A stretch of DNA of 64,000 nt from Lineus longissimus (Eukaryota > Nemertea > Pilidiophora > Heteronemertea > Lineidae): contig NC_088324.1 of assembly GCF_910592395.1 (NCBI RefSeq), positions 4,988,953 through 5,052,952 of the forward strand, written 5' to 3'. The notes beneath the pieces were generated by a model. It worked only from the letters and a program-made list of their open reading frames with translations. It did not search any database and was not told where the DNA came from. This document shows, one piece after another, positions 56,777 through 64,000 of the stretch (within the stretch, counting starts at the first letter, position 1; each line of letters starts with the position of its first letter). Position numbers and translations under genes: made by a program.

Positions 56777-57183
56777 TTATCCCGGCAGACGCTGCGGTGC
56801 GCGTCCATAATTTCGAGGCAACCATCACAGGATTAATTGGACAGTTTGAGATAAAACTTTTGTTTGACCCCCCCTTACTACACTTGCAAAAGGAGAGGAC
56901 ATCGTCGTGATGCGGTCATTCAAAATGTAGAGTACGTAGGGAGTGGAAACATGGAAGAAACGGAACACAAGTGATGACTCTACAACTCTGAATATTGTGC
57001 AGATCATCTCTAATGCATGGGAGGGTGTCCAGCCATTCGTTATCCAGAACGGATTCGACATCATTCTGAGGGACGAGGATGTTGTACTTAGTACATGTTG
57101 AATATGTAGACGATCAAGACCCAGTTGATGGACCTCAGTTCATTGATGACTTTCAAGAACGCGAAGTTGTAATAAACGAATAA
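56777..57183 (+). pseudogene. pogo/Tigger-type transposase relic, C-terminal part
   Basis: On the plus strand, pieces in different frames follow the order of a pogo-type DDE C-terminus: PADAAVRVHNFEATI (compare the PLDAGxxRxFKAxY motif around the last catalytic region), YYTCKRRGHRRDAVIQNVEY, then after a frame break DDSTTLNIVQIISNAWEGVQ and PFVIQNGF (compare ..AW..V....I.NCF). The end is EYVDDQDPVDGPQFIDDF to a TAA at 57181, overlapping an AATAAA signal. At least two frame breaks make it non-functional. It is distinct from the copy at the left edge of the window. Confidence 0.55.
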
Positions 57184-57344
57184 AGATCTGTTTTTGCTCC
57201 CATGAATTTGTCACCAGGCCCTAGTCGAGTGCAGTTCGTTTTGTGTCACCCTTTGCGACTGACTGTAAGCATGGTTATGTTACTGACTGTAAGCATGGTT
57301 ATGTCACATGTATGACAATAAACCTGTAATGAAACGGCCAGGGG

Positions 57345-57736
57345 CCATTGTGCTCACCGCATAGATATTTGGTGGTTAGGAATTCATCCTAGTTAAAAAA
57401 CATGCCACATGTATAGTGTATAGGTCAAACCAAAGTCGGTATGATATGTGATGTATCGTTGCTTGGAGTACCTACCATAAAAATATCATCGAAAACAAGC
57501 GAGATATTGCACTGCATACTGCACCGTTTTTAGTTTTGGCCTCCTGGTGGCCAAGTCGAGAATCAGATCAGATCGAAATTCCGTGTCCGAGGTTACATGA
57601 TGTCGGGAGTCATGTGTACCAAATTTCAATTGCATAGCTTTATCGGTTAAGAAACGTGCCATAGTTACACTCAAACGACCAATTTTCGCCATTTGACCTC
57701 TGTGACCTTGAAAAGTAGGTCAAATCAAAAACCCGT
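57345..57736 (+). repeat. Dispersed repeat (CCAGGGGCCATTGTGCTCACC family)
   Basis: Begins GGCCAGGGGCCATTGTGCTC like the copy at 48998. It has one set of internal landmarks (CTCCTGGTGGCCAAGTCGAG, GAAACGTGCCATAG, TTTGACCTCTGTGACCTTGA, AAAAGTAGGTCAAATC). Its right end runs into the foldback at 57738. Confidence 0.7.
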
Positions 57737-57737
57737 A

Positions 57738-58623
57738 CCAAAACGCATACAATTAGCCATTCGGAAGATGACAAACCTCTTACTTCAACTTTCTAGCAAC
57801 CTGAGGAGCAACCATCGAAGCATTTCCTATCAAGTGAATAGCATATGCTATGCTTTATTCATATGAAGACAAGCATTCACTCCCTTTAGTAGCAAACTCT
57901 AGCTGCTAAAAAGCGTTGACTTTGACTTGTAGCAAAAACTTCAATTTCCGAGCATTTGCTAAGGTTTTATTCATACGAGTACCAGCAAAGCCTTCAAAAT
58001 CGATAGAGAAATGCTAGTTTTTATTCATATGGCCCCATTGTGACGATGTGACTTCTCTTATATAAAGGAAACTCGACTTTACGTCCAAACGCAACTTACT
58101 GATACTAGATAATGGGCCATATGAATAAGAACTAGCATTTCCTTGGAAGCAAATCCTTCAAGTAGAGGCAGTATTTCCTAAGAGTAGAAGATTATGCTTG
58201 TTTTCCTATGAATAATGTGGACCTTTCACTGCAGATGCTTTGCTAAAAGTCTTCTAACAAATGCTCTAGGCCTGAACAGTTTTGGAACTATTCTAGTTCA
58301 CAACCAACCCAATCGGCCATATGGCAAAAACTAGCATTTGCTTTCTCTATCGATTTTGAAGCAATTGCTTGTACTCGTATGAATAAATCCGTAGCAAATG
58401 CTCGGGAATTGAAGTCTTTGCTACAAGTCAAGGCAAACGCTTTTTAGCCTCGAGAGTTTGCTTCGAAAGGGAGGAAATGCTTGTCATCATATGAATAAAG
58501 CATAGCATATGCTTGTTACTTGATAGGAAATGCTTCGATATTTCAAGGTTGCTCCTGAGGTGGCAGGAAAATTGAAGTAAGAGGTTTGTCATCTTCCGAA
58601 TGGATGATTTTATGCGTTTTGGT
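57738..58623. mobile_element. Foldback repeat with ~300-bp arms (TTTATTCATATGA family)
   Basis: The left arm 57738 to ~58034 and right arm ~58312-58623 are inverted copies: outer CCAAAACGCATA / TATGCGTTTTGG, then GCCATTCGGAAGATGACAAA, CTCTTACTTCAA, AAGCATTTCCTATCAAGTG and so on inward to AGAGAAATGCTAGTTTTTA. Within each arm TTTATTCATATGA-like and AGCATTTGCTA-like motifs recur. A third copy of the left arm is at 62790-63035. Confidence 0.8.
58111..58210 (+). repeat. Short repeat, inverted partner at 60072-60169
   Basis: AATGGGCCATATGAATAAGA, ACTAGCATTTCCTTGGAAGC and TTCAAGTAGAGGCAGTATTT match the reverse complement of 60072-60169. It lies in the centre of the foldback above, so one inverted pair is nested in another. 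Confidence 0.75.
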
Positions 58624-59099
58624 CACGAAAATTGTATTTGCCATGAAAGCCATACATATAGTTCACTGCATCGATTTTATGAGCCCAGGCGTAGCGGAGG
58701 TTATAGCATTTGACAATTTATTCGGAGGACACTCGAGATGGATCTTTGAGCACGAAAGACCAAATGTGACCCGTCACAGCAAAACCATGCGCATGTCGCA
58801 CAGAAGATGATCCTAAATGACACCAGGAAATAATGGAAGAAATTGATGTGCTCATATTTCATAAAAGGCAGACAATAATAAATGAACAAACAGTCCGTCT
58901 CAACCTGCCAAGCTCAGAGCGACATGCGCCTGGTTTTGCTGTGACAGGTCACAAATGTTAAATATTGGATCACGTAAGTGTCCATTATAATCGATCAGAA
59001 AATCTGCGACCTAGTTCCTTTCGTCAACGATAAGTCGTTTTAAATAGAATCACATAATTTTTTTAATTGGTTAATGGTTATATATTATGTTTATGCGTT

Positions 59100-59420
59100 A
59101 CTGTATAGTTTGTGGGGTGTATCTGATGAATGTAAGTGTGGTTTTAAGAGGGGAAATCCGTTGTTCTTCTAGCAAATCTATTTTTGGCTTCTCGGGGAAT
59201 CCCCAAATTCCAGGACGGTATGATGAAAGAAAAATGCGTGTCAGATAGAATTATATGCGAATAATATGTATTTTTTGGAAACGAATTCAGCTGAATAATA
59301 GTAACGAATGATTGTATAGTTTCTGGGCTGTTTTTGAAGAATGCTAAGGCCATTTTAAGGGGGAAATCCGTCATTTCTGACCCATTCTATTTTTAGCCTT
59401 TATCGGTTTCCCCAGGCATG
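59100..59420 (+). repeat. Two ~110-bp direct repeats
   Basis: 59105-59205 and 59315-59410 share GTATAGTTT.TGGG.TGT, GAATG.TAAG, TTTTAAG.GGGGAAATCCGT, CTATTTTT.GC and GGGGA/CCCCA-type ends, spaced 205-210 bp apart. Confidence 0.6.
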
Positions 59421-60071
59421 TGATTAGACTGGTTCCCGTCTTTTCCGCTACACGGCGCTGACCGTTTCGACTACAAATGTGATGAGTGCGTAATGTTACA
59501 ACTTGCGTAAACATGCCTACAGACCCCTCCATCCACACCCACAACCAAAGCCACACCCCCACGTGATCCCAGTCGCCGCCAGGTTTGTTTCTTCATAATC
59601 TGCGAGAACTCAGGTTTCGGTCTGGCGAGGTGGAGTACAAATTTTTCTATCAAAGTAATCATTCCAAAACAATTGCGAAGGGGCTCTCCCTTAGCAGTAG
59701 AGGCTCTATGGTGTATAACGAGGCAAATTATCAAACGGATGCAGGATTTCCCCAGTTAGATGTAAGATGAGTCGGATGATGATGACGCGAGAGAGTGTGT
59801 CAACGAGGGCAGAACATGCCAACATCTTTTCATCAGGTGACCTCTTGACCCCCTATCCTCGAATACCAGGGTCAGTCGTGTGCTCCTCTCCCACACACAT
59901 TACTAGAAAAACTTGGTCATTTATAGGTGCCTAGTGAAAAGCCCTGAAGTTCAGGATGCTTTACTTATCCCCTTCTAACAATACCAAAACCACAAGATGA
60001 AATAGAATACCAGTACCGACCATTCATAAGAAATATGACATCGGGACTGAGCTTCAAGCATTTGCTAGAAG

Positions 60072-60169
60072 ACAAGCATAATCTTCTAGCATAACCTTTT
60101 AGCAAATACTGCCTCTACTTGAAGAATTTGCTTCCAAGGAAATGCTAGTTTTTATTCATATGGCCCATT
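60072..60169 (-). repeat. Inverted partner of 58111-58210
   Basis: The reverse complement begins AATGGGCCATATGAATAAAA then ACTAGCATTTCCTTGGAAGC. About 1.9 kb lies between the two copies. Confidence 0.75.
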
Positions 60170-60759
60170 GCCCGTCGGGATATGACACCATATTGCCCTG
60201 GTCGGGATATATGGTTGATTGGCATCTGATTATTCCACTCTAAATTCCCCAAACTGAATCATCCGCAAAAACTCGAGCAGCAATTGAAATTGTCACATCG
60301 GACTGCACAGCCCACGGGCAACGTTACTGGGATATTCATTTTGCCAAACTGCAGACAGACTCGACCAAAATTCATATTTTTCCTACATTAAATGTTTTCG
60401 TCTGAATTTCGGATTTTATACTAATGCCCGCTGTACACGATCCCTCAAAATTGGATGAAAAAAATTTGACCGAAAAGATTGATCGTGTATGGTGGGAAAT
60501 TGGATGAAATATGTTCCATCAATCAAAGATTGATGGAATAGAGCCGGTCCTATTTTTGAATGACGAATTGATAAAATTTGACCGTGTACAGCGGGCATGG
60601 ATATTTATTGAACAATTAACCCTATTGAATTGAATTGTTCGTGGGTTCACCGAAATCAATGATCGTCCATTCCTCCTTCATGATGACGGTGGTTATGCAA
60701 TTTGACGGGTTTGTAATGCAAGGCCTAGATTCCACAGTTTGCCTCTCATAGACGACAAC

Positions 60760-61137
60760 ATGGGCTGGACGCAGAGGGCAGTGGAAATCATGATAGAGTC
60801 GTATAGGGCCCACCCAATCCTATACAACACCAAAGATGCCCTGTACCACAATCGCGTTAAGAAGGAACTGGCCTACCAAGAGGTACTTGAGGATGTCTGC
60901 AAGGAAAAGAGTGACTGCACGGTTGATGACGTGAAGAAAAAAATGAACGGGCTACGTAGCAACTTTGCTAGGGAAATGGAGAAGATAAACAAGACCAAAA
61001 GAAGTGGTGCTGCGGCAAAGGATGTGCACAAGCCAACCGTATGGTGGTTCCAGAAGCTGCTCTTTCTTAACGATCAGCAAATATCTCTTCATCCATACGC
61101 AGATAGTTTTTGTAAGAAGCGGGGTCTTCCAGCCTGA
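60760..61137 (+). pseudogene. Harbinger MADF-domain protein, truncated at its 3' end
   Basis: From ATG 60760: MGWTQRAVEIMIESYRAHPI, LYNTKDALYHNRVKKELAYQ, VLEDVCKEKSDCTVDDVKKK and MNGLRSNFAREMEKIN. This is a full MADF domain (W-x7-I..YR.HP.LY....Y.N...K..A...V....K...T.DDVKKK...LR..F), ending near WWFQKLLFLNDQ. MADF proteins are the DNA-binding partners that carry Harbinger transposases to the element ends in the nucleus. After about residue 106 the frame crosses into the antisense of the transposase fragment, so its true C-terminus is lost. The frame itself has no stop. Confidence 0.75.
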
Positions 61138-61315
61138 GCTCCTCGTTTAGCATGGCATATGCCCCTTTGGATGCTCTTCGAAGGATCCATGGCCGTGTCC
61201 AATATCGGCGTCGTCGTCGTCGTTTCTTCTTCAATGCGGCCATGGCTATTGCTATAGCAGCAACGGCAGCTGACGCAGCAACGGCCACAAGCAGTCTTGA
61301 CTGCACGGGAGCCAT
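61067..61315 (-). pseudogene. Harbinger transposase N-terminal fragment
   Basis: From ATG 61315: MAPVQSRLLVAVAASAAVAA, IAIAMAALKKK, an Arg run, then YWTRPWILRRASKGAYAM and LNEELRLEDPASYKNYLRMD. This is the conserved PIF/Harbinger N-terminus, close to the fragment at 41649-41878. It stops (DEEIFADR then TAA) where the sequence changes into the antisense of the MADF gene. The catalytic domain is absent, so this copy cannot make an active enzyme. Confidence 0.78.
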
Positions 61316-61437
61316 TTTGTGAATGCTTGGATGAAAATGATTGACCGTGTATGGCGGGACCCTCTACATACAAATTTGACCAAAAAGATTGATGAAAAAG
61401 TTTGATGAAAATGATTGACCGTGTACAGCGGCCATAG

Positions 61438-61775
61438 AGTGTGAAAGCATATCTCTGGTAAAACCAAAACAACATCAGTGAAAATGACATCACCTATAAC
61501 TTCTACCGCTTGTACCCAGACAAATGCTTATATCATGTTGACAAGACCTATTACATGTCTTACTTTATGATTATGTCATACCTTGACCTGGAATTTTAGA
61601 ATTTAGAACTGTACAATGCTTTTTAGGGTGTAATTAGCATCATTAAACAAATTTCATATAGGCATTCGTTGTATTTCTTATCATTCCAGAAGGTAATAGT
61701 GCTGAGCTGTTGTCAGCTTCCAGTCACGTTGTTCAGACAGTGTTAACCACCTGAACTTTACCTGAATCCGACCTC
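61438..61775. other. No supported feature
   Basis: Spacer between the two Harbinger copies. Confidence 0.5.
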
Positions 61776-61780
61776 CAGGT

Positions 61781-62779
61781 TTAATGTCCTCGTTGCCGCA
61801 TCCTAGGCTCGACATCATCATTGCCATCACCTACCGACTCGTCGTCGTCGCTGTCACTGTCTTCTGCAACATCGGGAAAGTCCTCATATTCATCATTCAA
61901 ATACTTTGCCAAGTTGTGCAGCATAAAGCACGCTACGATGACGCTGGGAACTTTATGTGAAGGAAGCCTTACTTGGCCGGCCAGGATAGGGAACCTGCGC
62001 TTTACCTACCCGAAGCATCTCTCTATTACAACCCTTTCATGCGCATGGATTCTGTTGAATCTTATTCCTTCTGGTGTAACTGGATTTTCATACGGAGTTA
62101 GTAACCAGGATGCAGTTCCATAACCCTGGTCTTTGAGGAGAAGTGCACCTCGGCCGTAATGAGGCGAGTGTATCATAAACCTTTAAACATCTGAGTTTTT
62201 CCTAATTCTACTTCCGTGCACGGAACATGGCCATTTTGCATCCATGCTGGTAAAGTGTTCGGCGGCATCACACGTTGCTTGAACGTTGATGGAGGCAAAG
62301 CCTTTTCTGTTGATGTACTCGTCTCCATGCCCCCGGGGTCCACCTGGTTTTAGAATTTTAACATGTTTACAGTCCAGTGCACCGACAGTACCCGGAATCT
62401 GGTACTTCTGCTGCCAGAGTTGCTCCGACTGACGGATTTCTATTTGGGAAGTTGGACATTTTATCCAGAGACTGGCTTTTTCCGTCACCTGAGTTAACAC
62501 TTTCGCAAATGTTTTGGAAACAGTGCTTTGATGGATTCCTTTGTCCTCTGCCACGCCAGATTGAAAGCCTGGGTCTCCCAAATACCGAAGAAAAACTTCC
62601 ATTTGGTGTCTTGCACTCAAACACCCACCTCGAGTCTCCCCCGAATCAATCAGAAAATGCTCCGCCATCCGCTGCACGTGGTCCTCATCAAATCGATACA
62701 GTGAACGATATGTCCCTACACGACATGCCCTTCGCGGCAAATACACCTTTTCCTGACGAACACGCATAAAACCAGCCAT
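61781..62779 (-). pseudogene. PIF/Harbinger (HARBI1-like) transposase with two in-frame stops
   Basis: From ATG 62779: MAGFMRVRQEKVYLPRRACR, then TYRSLYRFDEDHVQRMAEHF, ARHQMEVFLRYLGDPGFQSG, and an HTH (HQSTVSKTFAKVL). The DDE domain follows: GTVGALDCKHVKILKPGG with the first catalytic Asp, then GYGTASWLLTPYENP, IRFNRIHAHERVVIERCFG, VKRRFPILAGQVRL, and VPSVIVACFMLHNLAKYL. It ends in an acidic Ser/Asp tail with TAA at 61783-61781. One frame covers the whole length (333 codons) with no frameshift, but TAA at 62185-62183 and TAG at 62008-62006 interrupt it; the TAG replaces what is normally Gln in the CFGQ.K motif, a CAG-to-TAG change. This indicates a recently disabled copy. Confidence 0.88.
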
Positions 62780-62786
62780 AGCGATG

Positions 62787-63035
62787 ATGACCAACCATTT
62801 ACTTCGACTTTCAAGACTGATCTGGAGAAACGTTGAAAAATCGAAGCATTTCCCACCAAGTAAAAAGCATACGCTAAACTTTATTCATATCGAGACAAGC
62901 ATTTACTTCATTTCGAAGCAAACCCTAGATGCTAAATAGCATTTGCTTTGACTTGAAGGGAAACCTTCATTTTCCTAGCATTTGCTATGGTTTTATTCAT
63001 ATGAGTACAAGCAAATGCTTCAGAATCGATAGTAA
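62787..63035 (+). repeat. Third copy of the 57738 foldback arm, upstream of the transposase
   Basis: GATGACCAACC.TTTACTTC, CGAAGCATTTCCCACCAAGT, CTTTATTCATAT, CTTTGACTTGAA, GGTTTTATTCATATGAGTAC and AAGCAAATGCTTCAGAATCG follow the order of 57765-58013. It begins within ten bases of the transposase ATG and occupies the gap between the two divergent genes. Confidence 0.75.
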
Positions 63036-63039
63036 AACA

Positions 63040-63235
63040 AAATCATTGCCTGCCTGAATGGGTGATATGAATAAAAAACAGTAAGTACTAGCTAGTATAA
63101 AGTAAAAGTAAATACTAGCTAGTAGTTACTAAAAGTATAAGTAAATACTTAAATCCATATGAATAAACATTTGCTTTTACTGAAAAGTAAATACTTCTGA
63201 ACTACTAGTATCTACTAGTCTGAGGCCTGCGTTAC
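63040..63235. repeat. Short AAGTAAATACTAGCTAGTA repeats
   Basis: Variants of AGTACTAGCTAGTA, AAGTAAATACTAGCTAGTA and AAGTAAATACTT repeat several times. This is low-complexity DNA between the divergent genes. Confidence 0.6.
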
Positions 63236-63339
63236 CGTACTCAAATTGATCCTCCACGTGAATGTGATGAGGTAACAAGGGTGTTTTTAAAATATATCTT
63301 TTATTCCTGGGGACAGTAACGATAGGCCTTGTTTTGTAG

Positions 63340-63419
63340 TGCATGGAGTGCAACACTTAAGAAGTGGGAGGCAGATCTTCTTGATCTAATTGATGCAGAG
63401 TCCAATCTTACCCTGAGCG
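63340..63419 (+). CDS. Harbinger-type partner protein, internal exon
   Basis: The acceptor TTTTGTAG at 63339 is followed by AWSATLKKWEADLLDLIDAE then SNLTLS, ending with one base of a Gly codon at 63419 before GTAACC. The phase joins exactly to the exon at 63617. It resembles the region after the Myb/SANT or MADF domain in Harbinger second proteins, but I do not recognise it firmly. An upstream exon with the DNA-binding domain was not found. Confidence 0.45.
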
Positions 63420-63616
63420 GTAACCCAGGTGGGTATTTCAAGCTCCGCGAACTTTCCAAGCCAACAGGGCTTGTTTCATATTTCATTCAATAATTCATAT
63501 TTTATTGTTTTATCATAGACAAAAATGGTTTATTTTACACCTTTCCTCGGCAAAACAGAAACAAAAACAACACAAGGCCATAGAATTTAAACCCTTCTCT
63601 GATTCTCTCATTTCAG

Positions 63617-63954
63617 GTGGCATGAGTGTTGGGCTTGGAACGAGGCGTTCATCATCGGTTAAGCTGTCCAGGTCTACCCCAGACGTGGAAGTCCCTACTA
63701 ACCGCCACCGCCAGAGCTCAAGTACCGTTACTCTAGCCACTTCTGGTCACCGTCGTAACACTAGCTCAACTACTCAAGCGAAAGAAGGCAAACTGCCCCC
63801 TCCTCCTCCTCCACCGAAGAAAAAAAAGGTCCTTCCGGAAACAGAAGACACTGAAAACCTGTCAATGATGGAGCTGCAGCGCCTCGTTCTCCTGGAACAA
63901 CTTAAACTGGCAAGAATGCAGCAAAACCAAATCTCCGCTCCAAACTATATGTAG
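63617..63954 (+). CDS. Harbinger-type partner protein, last exon
   Basis: The acceptor CTCATTTCAG at 63616 gives GGMSVGLGTRRSSSVKLSRS, a Ser/Thr-rich stretch, a KLPPPPPPPKKKKVLP segment and a C-terminal helix NLSMMELQRLVLLEQLKLAR then MQQNQI, ending with TAG at 63952-63954. A basic proline-rich linker followed by a short leucine-rich helix is common at the C-terminus of the Myb/MADF partner of Harbinger transposases. It lies divergent to the transposase at 61781-62779, the expected two-gene layout. No stop or frameshift is seen. A host gene cannot be excluded. Confidence 0.5.
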
Positions 63955-64000
63955 TCAAATTTACATGAACAGTCAATTACAGAATTAGTGTCTATGGTTA

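Larger units (their letters stand above)
60426..61437. mobile_element. Internally deleted PIF/Harbinger element with GCCCGCTGTACACG ends
   Basis: The left end GCCCGCTGTACACGATC (60427) and right end CGTGTACAGCGGCC (about 61422-61435) are inverted copies. Extra copies of the same motif lie inside both ends (60485-60500, 60582-60597, 61341-61357), so each end is itself a repeat cluster; 60426-60598 alone is a closed inverted repeat. Between the ends are a MADF gene (plus) and the start of a transposase (minus), convergent and overlapping. No convincing 3-bp target duplication is seen at the outer ends. Confidence 0.7.

Noticed and set aside
61821-62769. Plus-strand ORFs opposite the Harbinger transposase
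   Set aside because: They are antisense shadows; the minus strand carries the conserved transposase motifs in one frame.
52392-64000. Second coding exon of ASS1
   Set aside because: I looked for an AG acceptor followed by Ala-Asn-x-Gly-Gln codons on the plus strand and did not see one; a search by eye is not exhaustive.

Overview
The window is animal nuclear DNA: intron-split genes with GT..AG junctions, TATA promoters, tRNA-derived SINEs, LINE 3' ends and many DNA transposon relics. The one nearly complete host gene is a cytoplasmic intermediate filament (IF) protein. It has the long, lamin-type coil 1B and a lamin-tail domain, a combination typical of protostomes and absent from vertebrate cytoplasmic IFs. 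Its tail resembles molluscan IFs, so a marine lophotrochozoan (mollusc, brachiopod, annelid or similar) is the best guess. This rests on one gene and is not certain.

Layout. 1-775: 5' half of a broken pogo/Tigger-type transposase (minus strand), running off the left edge. 1.5-10.5 kb: intergenic DNA with dispersed repeats, a MADF-domain fragment, a hairpin and a piggyBac-type MITE. 12.4-30.2 kb: IF gene on the minus strand, twelve exons with matching splice phases, a TATA box upstream of the ATG, and a last exon I could not fix. Its introns hold SINEs, a mariner-type MITE and a foldback element with TTCGCCT minisatellite arms. 30.2-46 kb: mobile-element territory with a second TTCGCCT foldback bordered by tRNA-like SINEs, a 234-bp tandem duplication split by a LINE, a second LINE, and a nearly palindromic Harbinger element with a TAA target duplication. 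44.3-45.6 kb: a 43-bp minisatellite nested inside a ~47-bp one. 46-50.5 kb: weak gene traces on the minus strand (a helical N-terminal exon, two C2H2-like finger fragments) among repeats. 51.5-52.4 kb: promoter, non-coding first exon and first coding exon of argininosuccinate synthase (ASS1) on the plus strand. No later ASS1 exon was found in the remaining 11.6 kb. 56.4-64 kb, probably the first ASS1 coding intron, holds a perfect 24-bp hairpin, a pogo relic, nested foldback repeats, an internally deleted Harbinger element with both its genes, and a second Harbinger-like transposase with two in-frame stops beside a divergent partner-type gene.

Only the IF gene and ASS1 look like functioning host genes. 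The rest is mostly a record of DNA transposons, notably four or five PIF/Harbinger traces, and of inverted repeats built from them. All calls come from reading the sequence; no database search was possible.
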